Source of the DNA: an uncultured Bacteroidota bacterium
GTDB taxonomy: Bacteria; Bacteroidota; Bacteroidia; Chitinophagales; Chitinophagaceae
Assembly: GCA_903905065.1 (NCBI GenBank)
Contig: CAIVEW010000100.1
Location: 116,607 to 180,606, forward strand
Reading direction: 5' to 3'
DNA: 64,000 nucleotides
Shown here: piece after piece, positions 33,970 through 42,243 of the stretch
How positions within the stretch are numbered: position 1 is the first letter of the stretch
How the letters are laid out: each line of letters opens with the position of its first letter
The notes under the pieces: model-generated
What the model was told of the DNA's origin: nothing
The model's input: the letters and a program-made list of their open reading frames with translations, nothing else
Database searches by the model: none
Position numbers and translations under genes: made by a program

Positions 33970-34917
33970 ATGAGTGAAATAGAAAAAGTACATTGCTTTA
34001 TTATTGGGTCAGGACCGGCAGGATATACTGCTGCAATATATGCCGCACGCGCCAACCTGAAACCAGTGTTATACCAGGGCCTGCAGCCCGGCGGCCAGCT
34101 TACCATTACTACCGATGTGGAAAATTATCCCGGCTACCCCAATGGCATTATGGGCCCTCAGATGATGGTTGACTTTGAACAACAGGCGCAACGGATGGGT
34201 GCAGATATCCGCTGGGGCATGGTCACAAAAGTGGACTTCTCAAAAAAACCGTACAGGATTGAAGTTGACGAAGAAAAATGGATAGAAGCTGACGCTGTGA
34301 TAATTGCCACTGGTGCATCAGCAAAATGGCTGGGGCTGGAATCGGAAGACCGGCTCAATGGGCACGGTGTATCCGCTTGTGCGGTATGTGATGGATTCTT
34401 TTTCAAAAACCAGGAAGTGGCGATAGTTGGGGCAGGTGATACTGCATGCGAAGAAGCTTTATACTTATCCAAGCTTTGCACGACTGTGCATATGTTCATT
34501 CGCCGGAGCGAAATGCGTGCAAGTAAGGTGATGCAGGACCGGGTACTGAAAACCGCTAATATAAAAGTCTATTGGAATACCGATACGGTAGAAGTAATGG
34601 GCGAGCATAAAGTGGATAGTGTTAAGGTGAGAAATACGCAGACCAACGAGATCAGCATCATACCGGTAAAAGCATTTTTTGTGGCGATAGGACATGAACC
34701 CAACTCCGGTTTGTTTAAAGGTATGCTGGACATGGATGAACAAGGTTACCTCATCACGCAACCCGGATCAACACGCACAAATATCGAGGGTGTATTTGCC
34801 TGCGGTGATGTGCAGGATAAAATATACCGGCAAGCAGTAAGCGCGGCCGGCAGCGGTTGCATGGCTGCCCTCGATGCCGAAAGATATTTGGGGGCACTGG
34901 AGCACGCTCACGGATAA
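33970..34917 (+). CDS. trxB: Thioredoxin-disulfide reductase
   Basis: The protein has 315 residues. The FAD-binding motif is IIGSGPAGYTAAIYAARANLKP near residue 11. The redox-active CxxC is in SACAVCDGFFF, the NADPH-binding motif is VAIVGAGDTACEEALYL, and the late FAD motif is GVFACGDVQDKIYRQAVSAAGSG. Domain order and length fit the low-molecular-weight bacterial TrxB. It uses NADPH to reduce thioredoxin in the cytoplasm. It is convergent with the beta-barrel gene ending at 34934. The 126-bp upstream gap is AT-rich with no clear consensus promoter. Confidence 0.96.
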   Translation: MSEIEKVHCFIIGSGPAGYTAAIYAARANLKPVLYQGLQPGGQLTITTDVENYPGYPNGIMGPQMMVDFEQQAQRMGADIRWGMVTKVDFSKKPYRIEVDEEKWIEADAVIIATGASAKWLGLESEDRLNGHGVSACAVCDGFFFKNQEVAIVGAGDTACEEALYLSKLCTTVHMFIRRSEMRASKVMQDRVLKTANIKVYWNTDTVEVMGEHKVDSVKVRNTQTNEISIIPVKAFFVAIGHEPNSGLFKGMLDMDEQGYLITQPGSTRTNIEGVFACGDVQDKIYRQAVSAAGSGCMAALDAERYLGALEHAHG

Positions 34918-34933
34918 TTTTTTCGCGGGCTTA

Positions 34934-37333
34934 TTACTTTATCCTGCCGGCTTCCTCCTGGTTGCCGGCTTGGTGCTGTGAGGTTTTTAGTTGGTCGTTC
35001 CCAAACTTATACTTGACAGTGAACCTGAACATCCGGCTGTCAAAGTAGTTGTGTGCGACCTGGTTGATGTCGTTGACTGTTGTGTAATACGTGCCTGTGC
35101 TGCTCCTGAAAATATCGCTCATCGCTGCACTTATTTCCATTTTCTTGTGCAGGGTCTTCAGTTTTAACCCTACGTCTAAATTGTAAAATCGGCTGCTTTT
35201 GTCCACCCCGTCTATGCCTGCAAACTGGTACCAGAAATTAACCTCACCGGAAATAGTTTTATTCTTATTCAACAGTACTGAATTGGAAGACGATAAGTAT
35301 TCACTTGTTCCATGAAGTATGTGAATGGTTTCCGGAAGACTGGATACGGACTGGGTATAGAACACCTGGAGTTGGTTGTTGCTTTCCAGCCATTTCAATT
35401 TATTGAAAACATAAGTCAGGTTTGCCCCGTAACTATTGGTGGTAAGGAAATTCCTGATGATATTCTTTTGCGTATCGGAACTGTTGTCCACCACTAAGAT
35501 TCTATCTTGCAGGTTTGTGCCCCGGGAATAATAGACGCCTGCTGTAAAGAAATCCTTGTAGTTATAATCCAACTCCAGGTTATTATTATAGGATGGTTGC
35601 AAGTAAGGGTTTCCTTCTGCGGTGGCGTACTGATTAAAATACCACTTGAAAGGGTTTAGGTCCCAATACGATGGCCTGTCTATACGCTTTCCGTAATTCA
35701 AAGAAAAGGTATTGTTGTCATCTTTCTTAAAATTGATATTGAATGTCGGGAACACCTTAAAATACTGGCTGATACTGGTAAAATCAAGAGTGGGTGAATA
35801 GGCTTTCGTTTCCGTCAATTCCCCTCTCAGCCCAGCCTGTATTTCCCACTTCTTCAGCGTTTTATCAATACTCGCGTAAAGCGCCTGCACATTTTCCGTG
35901 TAGAAAAAATTGTTGCCCTGCGTAGTATCTGGAACATAACTTCCATTTACTGAATTGTAAAAACTGTACCCGCTGGTATTATTTATGACCGTCACCTTAC
36001 CGCCAAATGACACCGTACAATTCTTGTACGGCATATCAGCGTCCGCCTTTAACGTGAAGATATTGCCATCCTGGTCGCCATCGCTTTTATATTGTTTGTA
36101 AGATGCAGCAACGCGAGATCCAATATTATCAAGTGTCTCGCTAGTATATTCCTTATCACGGCTGTCAGAAAAAGTTGAATAATTTGCGTCTATAGTGATC
36201 TTTTTCCCGGTTGTATCAATTTTACACTGATAATAAGCATCCACGGATTGGTACTGCGTGCGCCGGTGAGTGAAGGCGGTTGTCTTTAGTAATGAATCAA
36301 GGGCATTGTTGGTACTGTATATCGGTGTGTTAATATCCTCTTTCATATTTGGAGCCCCGCTGCTACCAGAATAGGAAATGCCAGCTACTGCATTTTTCGA
36401 TAATTGGTAATCCACGCCCGCCTGTCCCGAAACATTTTTTGCATAGTCTTTTCGTTGGTCAGTCTGATACCAGGACTGCTGCGGGTAGAACACAAACAGT
36501 TGCGAAAAAGGAGCATTTGCCCCTTCATTTCCATTAAGGCTAGTGTGTAGCGTTAGCTTGTTTTTTTTATAGTCAAAAGTAACACCGCCTGCGCCGTTTA
36601 GATAAGTCGTCTGTATATAAGACGCTCTTAGCCCAACAGTCCAACCTTCTTTGCTATTCTTTTTTAGCCGGATATTAATAATACCGCTATTGCCTTCAGC
36701 ATCATACTTTGCCGATGGGTTTGTGATCACTTCTATCGCAGAAATATCGTCAGCGGAAAGCGACTTAAAGTAATTTATAAGGTCGCCGCCCGATATCTCC
36801 AGCAACCGGTCATTGATCATTACCCGCACACTGCTCTTACCAACAATAGAAATATTCTCACCGTTCACTCTCACTCCGGGTGTTTTGCCAAGCGCCTCCA
36901 GTGCATCGCCGCCAACACTTGCTATACTATTCTCAACATTAAACACGAGCCGGTCTCCTTTACGCTCTATCAGTGGTTTTCTATAAGTCACAGAAACCTC
37001 TTTTAGTGCAACTTCACTTTTCTGCACAAGATCAATAGACACTGGTGTGCGTCTCAATAGCAATTCCGGCAAAACATCTATTGCCGTGTCCCTATAGCCG
37101 GCGTGATATGTTTTCAGGAAATAGTGCGCCGAAGGAACATCATTAAACGCAAACCTGCCGGCTGAGTCTGTAATGGTACTCGTTAACAACGCCGAATCTG
37201 CTGCCCGGTATAGAATAACGTTTACATCCCCAATGGGTTTAAGTTTGCTGGAGATATTTCCGGTCAATTCATTCTGAGCGCTTAAGTAATTGCAAAAAAT
37301 AAGAAAGGGTATAAGTAAAAGTTGCTTCATCAT
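34934..37333 (-). CDS. Outer-membrane beta-barrel protein with carboxypeptidase-regulatory-like domain (TonB-receptor-like)
   Basis: The protein has 799 residues. Signal peptide MMKQLLLIPFLIFCNYLSAQ. Residues about 22-105 are a carboxypeptidase regulatory-like beta-sandwich (LTGNISSKLKPIGDVNVILYRAADSALLTSTITDSAGRFAF). A plug-like segment follows (GDALEALGKTPGVRVNGENISIVGKSSVRVMINDRLLEISGGDLINYFKSLSADDISAIEVITNPSAKYDAEGNSGIINIRLKK), then a C-terminal barrel of the outer-membrane beta-barrel family (SYWDLNPFKWYFNQYATAEGNPYLQPSYNNNLELDY). No separate TonB box is obvious. It is the last gene of a four-gene ECF sigma operon and overlaps the preceding gene by 4 bases (ATGA). The substrate is unknown. 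Confidence 0.88.
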   Translation of the reverse strand: MMKQLLLIPFLIFCNYLSAQNELTGNISSKLKPIGDVNVILYRAADSALLTSTITDSAGRFAFNDVPSAHYFLKTYHAGYRDTAIDVLPELLLRRTPVSIDLVQKSEVALKEVSVTYRKPLIERKGDRLVFNVENSIASVGGDALEALGKTPGVRVNGENISIVGKSSVRVMINDRLLEISGGDLINYFKSLSADDISAIEVITNPSAKYDAEGNSGIINIRLKKNSKEGWTVGLRASYIQTTYLNGAGGVTFDYKKNKLTLHTSLNGNEGANAPFSQLFVFYPQQSWYQTDQRKDYAKNVSGQAGVDYQLSKNAVAGISYSGSSGAPNMKEDINTPIYSTNNALDSLLKTTAFTHRRTQYQSVDAYYQCKIDTTGKKITIDANYSTFSDSRDKEYTSETLDNIGSRVAASYKQYKSDGDQDGNIFTLKADADMPYKNCTVSFGGKVTVINNTSGYSFYNSVNGSYVPDTTQGNNFFYTENVQALYASIDKTLKKWEIQAGLRGELTETKAYSPTLDFTSISQYFKVFPTFNINFKKDDNNTFSLNYGKRIDRPSYWDLNPFKWYFNQYATAEGNPYLQPSYNNNLELDYNYKDFFTAGVYYSRGTNLQDRILVVDNSSDTQKNIIRNFLTTNSYGANLTYVFNKLKWLESNNQLQVFYTQSVSSLPETIHILHGTSEYLSSSNSVLLNKNKTISGEVNFWYQFAGIDGVDKSSRFYNLDVGLKLKTLHKKMEISAAMSDIFRSSTGTYYTTVNDINQVAHNYFDSRMFRFTVKYKFGNDQLKTSQHQAGNQEEAGRIK

Positions 37334-38403
37334 TTAAAATTTATGTTGCTGTAGTGTGCGTCGATAGTCATACTGCCTTTGCCAGCACCAATTTTAATTT
37401 TATAGTGTTGCGAATTTGCGTTGTTCGAATTCAAATCAACTAACTCAATAGGACCAAACGAAGCCGCTTTTTTTATCGAGCTATAACTTGTAGCTACATC
37501 CGCTGAAAGGCTGGCCCCTTCGGCAAAATGACAGGAAAGACTACTGTAATGAGCTCCAATATTCAGCTGCTCAACGCCAGGGCCGACGGATTTAATATTT
37601 GCCTTCCCGCAATATTTCAAAGCCAGGTCTGCACTTTTCTTCAAGTCGCCAATCTCAAAGTTTGTGTAGTCAATATTTCCGGTTACACTACCCACAGAAC
37701 CAATCTCAATGTTGCCGTATTTCTGATCCACCTTGAGGTTTTGCACCTCTGTAATATCGGAGTTTCCATATTTGTTCGTTACGTCAATATCGCCGGCATC
37801 GTCAATGGTAAGGTTTGAATACGAAATGTCGAACGTACCCGATTCAACAGAACCCACGATCGCGCTGCCAAAAGCAACCTTGATGCGTTTATCGCCACCG
37901 TGTATCGCCCGGATATCCAGCCCTCCATAAGATACATTCATGCGCATCTTGCCCATAAAATCCGCCAGAAAAACGTCTCCGTACTTATTCGTAATATCGA
38001 TGGCGTTCTTCTTCGGCGTATTGATGGTATAATCTATCTGCATACTGCTTTCCTGTATATTATGTTTTTGCGGCGCAAGTACTGTTTTACAATATACTTG
38101 TCGGCCGCCATCTTCATCGCCCGATGCAACAAAACTGATACGGTCCAGTATTTCCTGGGCCTCATCCTCTGTTTTCGCCTTGGCTGTCACTGTTATATCT
38201 ATCGTGATCTCATTCTTATCCCAGGTGTTTATGTGGACTTTCCCGTACATATTGTCGATCACCAGCTTTTCACCCTCGCGAACCGTATATTGGTTGTGTA
38301 CCTTTTTCTCTTTTTCCACCCGCTTATCTGTCCAGGCAAATGCCTCAAACGTTTGCAGTAATGTGCAAACAAAAACGATCGCTACAATCATTAATTTTCT
38401 CAT
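37330..38403 (-). CDS. Secreted adhesin-like beta-helix protein (DUF4097-like)
   Basis: The protein has 357 residues. Signal peptide MRKLMIVAIVFVCTLLQTFEAFA. The mature protein starts with a segment containing EGEKLVIDNMYGKVHINTWDKNEITIDITVTAKAKTEDEAQEIL. It then carries repeated short strands (ITNKYGDVFLADFMG, VDQKYGNIEIGSVG, LKYCGKANIKSVG, SYSSIKKAASFG) of the form xYGxxxIxxxxG, typical of DUF4097-type or putative adhesin beta-solenoids. Probably periplasmic or outer-membrane associated. It lies between the anti-sigma-like gene and the barrel gene, with a 4-base overlap to the latter, so it is probably under control of the ECF sigma factor of its own operon. Confidence 0.75.
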   Translation of the reverse strand: MRKLMIVAIVFVCTLLQTFEAFAWTDKRVEKEKKVHNQYTVREGEKLVIDNMYGKVHINTWDKNEITIDITVTAKAKTEDEAQEILDRISFVASGDEDGGRQVYCKTVLAPQKHNIQESSMQIDYTINTPKKNAIDITNKYGDVFLADFMGKMRMNVSYGGLDIRAIHGGDKRIKVAFGSAIVGSVESGTFDISYSNLTIDDAGDIDVTNKYGNSDITEVQNLKVDQKYGNIEIGSVGSVTGNIDYTNFEIGDLKKSADLALKYCGKANIKSVGPGVEQLNIGAHYSSLSCHFAEGASLSADVATSYSSIKKAASFGPIELVDLNSNNANSQHYKIKIGAGKGSMTIDAHYSNINFK

Positions 38404-38414
38404 AAAATCATTTT

Positions 38415-38960
38415 TTACATTAAAGATGAGTTCCCACTTTTCCAGTTTTTATGCTTTCTTATATCTTGTATGACTTGTATCTGCCGGTTAAGCAACTCCA
38501 CCTGAAGCTGCATGTTTTGGATCAGTGCCTGCATCACCGCTTCGTTGCCATTTGTTTTTGTATACTCTGTTTCAAGTTGCCGGAACGCAACATTTAGTGT
38601 ATCAAACTCATTGTTAAAATCTCTGAACAAGACAGGGTAATCACTGCCAAATTGTTTTAACTCAGCACGCTTCGTTTCCACAATCGATGCATAATACGTC
38701 TCGGCCTCCTTTATTTCCGGGGAGACGATAGTCGAGGTAACCGGAGTAACAATTTCTTTCGGCTGCTGGCGATGCAAAAGCCAGGCTGAAAAACCAGCTA
38801 TCAATAGCAGCGATGCAGCAATGCGATAATAAATTGCATACTGGGGTCGTTGTTTCCGGCGTAGATCCTTTTCCACGCGTTTCCATACCCCGCCCGATGG
38901 CTCATGCTGATCAAATTCCCCGATGTGCTCCTGCACAAATCTCTCCAAGTTGTCTTTCAT
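38415..38960 (-). CDS. Single-pass membrane protein, probable anti-sigma factor
   Basis: The protein has 181 residues. An N-terminal cytoplasmic part of about 45 residues (NLERFVQEHIGEFDQHEPSGGVWKRVEKDL) is followed by one transmembrane helix (YYRIAASLLLIAGFSAWLL) and a periplasmic part with a predicted helical segment (FRQLETEYTKTNGNEAVMQALIQNMQLQVELLNRQIQVIQDI). The position directly after an ECF sigma gene with an ATGA overlap, and this topology, make an anti-sigma role likely. No zinc-binding HxxxCxxC motif is visible, so it is not a classic ZAS domain. Confidence 0.7.
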   Translation of the reverse strand: MKDNLERFVQEHIGEFDQHEPSGGVWKRVEKDLRRKQRPQYAIYYRIAASLLLIAGFSAWLLHRQQPKEIVTPVTSTIVSPEIKEAETYYASIVETKRAELKQFGSDYPVLFRDFNNEFDTLNVAFRQLETEYTKTNGNEAVMQALIQNMQLQVELLNRQIQVIQDIRKHKNWKSGNSSLM

Positions 38961-39502
38961 GATATTTTCCCTAATTGTTCCTTTAATTTTGCTTTCGCCC
39001 TGTTGTATTGTGATTTAGAAGTCGACTCCGTAATGTTTAGTATCTGGGCTATTTCGGCGTGGTCGTATCCTTCCAGCAAGTAAAGGCTCAGTACCAGCCT
39101 ATAGCCGGGCGGTAAACCCATCATAGCACTGTGCACTTTTTTTACCTCGTGTTGGGTCTCCCCGTCATAATCCACTTCCTCATAGATCAGTTCGGTGTCG
39201 GGCACCTGTTCAAAAAGCGTCAGCCTCCGTTTTTTCAAATTATTGATGGACCGGTTCACGACAATCTTCTTCAGCCACGCACCAAAGGAAGAATCCCCGC
39301 GAAACTCATGAATAAGGCGGAATGCCTCCACAAAAGAATCCTGCAAAATGTCTTCCGCATCGGTGGTATTGTTTACAATGCGCATACAAACATTGAACAT
39401 CTGCCTGGCATATAAATGATACAGTTCGTACTGGGCCTTCCCATCCCCATTACGGCAGCGATCTACGAGAGCTTTATTGATATCAATATATTGGGCCGAC
39501 AA
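38957..39502 (-). CDS. RNA polymerase sigma-70 factor, ECF family (TTG start)
   Basis: The protein has 181 residues. Region 2 is QYELYHLYARQMFNVCMRIVNNTTDAEDILQDSFVEAFRLIHEFRGDSSFGAWLKKIVVNRSINNLKKRR. Region 4 is MGLPPGYRLVLSLYLLEGYDHAEIAQILNITESTSKSQYNRAKAKLKEQL with the helix-turn-helix. The only possible start before region 2 is TTG (39502-39500): an in-frame TAG lies just upstream and the first internal ATG is inside region 2. It heads an operon with an anti-sigma-like gene, a DUF4097-like gene and an outer-membrane barrel gene, a common Bacteroidota envelope-response layout. The inducing signal is unknown. Confidence 0.93.
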   Translation of the reverse strand: MSAQYIDINKALVDRCRNGDGKAQYELYHLYARQMFNVCMRIVNNTTDAEDILQDSFVEAFRLIHEFRGDSSFGAWLKKIVVNRSINNLKKRRLTLFEQVPDTELIYEEVDYDGETQHEVKKVHSAMMGLPPGYRLVLSLYLLEGYDHAEIAQILNITESTSKSQYNRAKAKLKEQLGKIS

Positions 39503-39640
39503 GGATTTCTAGTGTGTGCTTTTACTAATGACAAGTGATTTTAAAAAAGGTTGCATCAAAATCGCTTTCCTGAAATTAATATGATTTGCGGGAGAAAAAA
39601 GCAACTGAAAGGCTAACTTTATAACCGAAGCCATTTCCTG

Positions 39641-40159
39641 ATGCAATTTATTGAGACACAAAAATATTCTGTTCTGCCCCTGGTGGCGATCACGTGTGTT
39701 TTAGTTTCTGTAATTTTTATTTTTTTGCGATATGGCAGTTGGACCGCGCTTAAGAAGACCGTCGCGAGGAGAACGGGTGGTTCACTTGACGGAACCCCAG
39801 TTGACCGGATGAACAAGAAATTACTTTTTGCCCTTTGCTTATCTCCATTCGCTCTAATTGTGGTCTATTTCATGCTCATAAGGCTGGATACAAGAATAGA
39901 CGAGCAGGGTGTCCATTATAAAATGTGGCCTTCACAATGGGATGAACGAACTATTGGCTGGGATCAGATACGCAGAACGGAACTACGAGATAACATAGTA
40001 GGTGGCAGCAGGTATAGCGGCATACAATATGAAGTGTATTCGATTGATGATAAATATGGCTTGTACCTATTTTTGCGGAACAGTAAAATATTGATCATAG
40101 GAACGAAGAAACCGGACGAAATAACGCGGGCTATATCGCGGTATCGCTGGAAATACTAA
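39641..40159 (+). CDS. Membrane protein with two helices and a PH-like C-terminal domain, unknown function
   Basis: The protein has 172 residues starting MQFIETQKYSVLPLVAITCVLVSVIFIFLRY. Two transmembrane helices are visible (PLVAITCVLVSVIFIFL and LLFALCLSPFALIVVYFML). The C-terminal 80 residues (TRIDEQGVHYKMWPSQWDERTIGWDQIRRTELRD ... YGLYLFLRNSKILIIGTKKPDEITRAI) read like the bacterial PH-like domains found in small membrane proteins. No enzymatic motif is seen. It is 13 bases upstream of the PqqB-like gene, so the two may be co-transcribed. Confidence 0.65.
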   Translation: MQFIETQKYSVLPLVAITCVLVSVIFIFLRYGSWTALKKTVARRTGGSLDGTPVDRMNKKLLFALCLSPFALIVVYFMLIRLDTRIDEQGVHYKMWPSQWDERTIGWDQIRRTELRDNIVGGSRYSGIQYEVYSIDDKYGLYLFLRNSKILIIGTKKPDEITRAISRYRWKY

Positions 40160-40172
40160 AAATAAAGAAAAG

Positions 40173-41093
40173 ATGAAATATTTTTTTTGCATACTGCTAT
40201 TATGCGCTTCATTCAAGATCAAAGCGCAGAACGACAACAAACCGTTTATCCTCACACTTGGGATCGCACAGGACGGGGGTTATCCGCATATGGGCTGCAC
40301 AAGGCCTTGCTGCACCCTGGCATGGAGCAATGACTCCTTGAAAAGGTGGGTAGTATGTCTTGCATTGGTGGACCCGGCAACCAAAAAATGGTGGCTATTT
40401 GAAGCCACACCGGATATCAAAGACCAGCTACACTACTTTCAGACACTCACGCACGGACAATACCCCTTTCTACCAGATGGGATATTCGTGACACATGCGC
40501 ACATAGGACATTATACCGGCCTCATGGAGCTAGGCCGTGAGGTGATGAGCACAAAAGACCTGCCCGTATATGCGCTGCCAAAAATGAAAACTTTCCTGGA
40601 AACAAACGGCCCCTGGAGCCAGCTGGTTAGTCTGAATAATATTGCAATACAACCCATACAGGCCGACTCACTCATTCACCTTACCGATAAGATCAGTGTA
40701 ACCGCTTTCACTGTGCCTCACAGAGATGAATATTCCGAAACAGCCGGGTTCAGGATAAATACCGTGGACAAAAAGTATCTCTTTATACCTGATATCAACA
40801 AATGGGATAAATGGAGCCGGAATATTGTTGACGAGGTGAAACAAGTGGATGTTGCGTTCGTAGACGCTACATTCAATGATAGCAACGAACTGCCCGGCCG
40901 AAATATGAGCACAGTCCCCCACCCTTTGGTAAGCGAAACCATGAAGCTATTTGAAAACGAATCTGCCGCAACGAAAGCAAAGGTCTGCTTCATTCACTTC
41001 AACCATACCAATCCATTACTATGGGATGCAGCGAAACGAAAAGAGGTAGAAAAAGCAGGATTCAATTTCGCAAAACAAGGCAAAGAATACTAA
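40173..41093 (+). CDS. Secreted MBL-fold hydrolase, PqqB-like
   Basis: The protein has 306 residues. Signal peptide MKYFFCILLLCASFKIKAQ. Then LTLGIAQDGGYPHMGCTRPCCTLAW, the start pattern of PqqB-type metallo-beta-lactamase-fold proteins (LGxAQDGGxPxxGC), and WWLFEATPDIKDQL. The metal motif is THAHIGHYTGLMELGRE: the position usually Asp in HxHxDH is Gly112. Later elements are VPHRDEYSETAGF, FIPDINKWDKW, VDATF and FIHFNHTNPLLW, again as in PqqB. No other pqq genes are near and the protein carries a signal peptide, so PQQ synthesis is unlikely. A periplasmic hydrolase with an unknown substrate is the better description. Confidence 0.8.
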   Translation: MKYFFCILLLCASFKIKAQNDNKPFILTLGIAQDGGYPHMGCTRPCCTLAWSNDSLKRWVVCLALVDPATKKWWLFEATPDIKDQLHYFQTLTHGQYPFLPDGIFVTHAHIGHYTGLMELGREVMSTKDLPVYALPKMKTFLETNGPWSQLVSLNNIAIQPIQADSLIHLTDKISVTAFTVPHRDEYSETAGFRINTVDKKYLFIPDINKWDKWSRNIVDEVKQVDVAFVDATFNDSNELPGRNMSTVPHPLVSETMKLFENESAATKAKVCFIHFNHTNPLLWDAAKRKEVEKAGFNFAKQGKEY

Positions 41094-41137
41094 CTAAAGT
41101 GTCTGATAGTAAACAGCAGATCAGTTAACCTGACTAA

Positions 41138-41157
41138 CCTGTCTGCCGACAGGCAGG
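41138..41157. repeat. CCTG/CAGG palindrome between convergent genes
   Basis: CCTGTCTGCCGACAGGCAGG can fold in two alternative ways: CCTGTC with GACAGG, or CTGCC with GGCAG. It shares the CCTGCC/GGCAGG theme with 907-926. It may terminate both convergent genes. Confidence 0.5.
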
Positions 41158-41165
41158 ACTGCGGT

Positions 41166-41672
41166 TCAGACGAGTGCCTTTAACATCCATAGATCACAGC
41201 CAAAATGACCCGAATTTCCAAGCGGTCCATCGAGGTATGTAAACCCGCATTGCTCGTATAGGCCCACGGCATTCTTTAACTCCGGCATTGTCTCCAGGTA
41301 TACCTCTTTAAAACCAAATCCTGCAGCGCTTTCAAAACATTTTTCGATCAGCATCTTGCCATACCCCTTGCCCCTGGCTTCAGGAAGCAGGTAGAGTTTC
41401 ACCAACTCACAACAACCTTCCGGCAGGCCACTCGTGGGAAATATGCCGGAGCCACCAACTATCCTGCCATCAAGCTCCAGTATCCAGTATTTGCCCTGTG
41501 GAGTAGAGAATAATGTATGCAGATCGTCCGTCCTCGGATCATAATAAACGGTGCCTGGCTTGTTCGCTTTGAACTCCGTTAGTACAGCCCTAATGATACC
41601 GGCGATTGCAGAATTATCCTCTTTTTTTATTGACCGCATCACGGCTGTTTGCATATTGCAAATAAAATCCAA
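41166..41672 (-). CDS. GNAT family N-acetyltransferase
   Basis: The protein has 168 residues from the first ATG; ATGs at 41654 and 41639 (MRSIKKEDNSAIAGIIRAVL) are alternatives, the last matching the usual GNAT beginning. Motif A is CCELVKLYLLPEARGKGYGKMLIEKCFE, with the acetyl-CoA loop RGKGYG. GRIVGGSGIFPTSG precedes it and VYLETMPELKNAVGLYEQCGFTYLDGPLGNSGHFGCDLWMLKAL follows. A cytoplasmic acetyl-CoA-dependent acetyltransferase; the substrate cannot be predicted. It is convergent with the PqqB-like gene, with a palindrome between. Confidence 0.88.
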   Translation of the reverse strand: MDFICNMQTAVMRSIKKEDNSAIAGIIRAVLTEFKANKPGTVYYDPRTDDLHTLFSTPQGKYWILELDGRIVGGSGIFPTSGLPEGCCELVKLYLLPEARGKGYGKMLIEKCFESAAGFGFKEVYLETMPELKNAVGLYEQCGFTYLDGPLGNSGHFGCDLWMLKALV

Positions 41673-41793
41673 TTTTACGTATTTGTCGTAATTTTGCGCT
41701 TCCCAAATTGGTTAACATGATGTTCAACAATTAAAAAGGAATGTATCCTGAAGAACTGGAAAGAATGCTAATTACAAATCCCTAATTCCAACA

Positions 41794-42243
41794 ATGACGT
41801 TAAAACAACAACTTTACCTGCTTTGCGGCGAATATATCACCAGCCGCGAAGCTGAAATAAAAAAGGTGATCGCCGAAGCAAGAGAAGCTGCTGCGAACGA
41901 AACCAAGAGCAGCGCTGGCGACAAATACGAGACAGGCCGCGAGACCATGCAACAGGAAATAGACCTGAACATAACGCGCCTCAATGAGCTTGGGAAACTA
42001 AAACAAACAATGGAGCGGATAATCCCCGAGCAAACCAGCGGTACAGTGACGCCTGGGTCCGTAGTGCGCACGAGCAACGGGAATTACTATATAGCCATAG
42101 GGGCGGGGAAACTGAAGGTAGGCGACAACATCTACTATGCGATATCACTCGAGTCACCGATAGGCGAAAAATTAGCCGGTCAAAAGGCCGGCTATACGTT
42201 TGAATTCAACAACAGGAAGATTGCTATTGAAAATGTGGTTTAG
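41794..42243 (+). CDS. GreA/GreB-like C-terminal-domain protein
   Basis: The protein has 149 residues. An N-terminal helical part (SREAEIKKVIAEAREAAANETKSSAGDKYETGRETMQQEIDLNITRLNELGKLKQTMERI) is followed by a compact beta domain (TVTPGSVVRTSNGNYYIAIGAGKLKVGDNIYYAISLESPIGEKLAGQKAGYTFEFNNRKIAIENV). The SPIGxxLxGxKxGD-like element is typical of the FKBP-like domain of GreA/GreB. Database records of this Bacteroidota family often carry the label 3-oxoacyl-ACP synthase, which the sequence does not support. A role in rescuing stalled RNA polymerase is possible but unproven, because the acidic coiled-coil tip is not evident. Its stop codon overlaps that of the next, convergent gene. Confidence 0.65.
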   Translation: MTLKQQLYLLCGEYITSREAEIKKVIAEAREAAANETKSSAGDKYETGRETMQQEIDLNITRLNELGKLKQTMERIIPEQTSGTVTPGSVVRTSNGNYYIAIGAGKLKVGDNIYYAISLESPIGEKLAGQKAGYTFEFNNRKIAIENVV

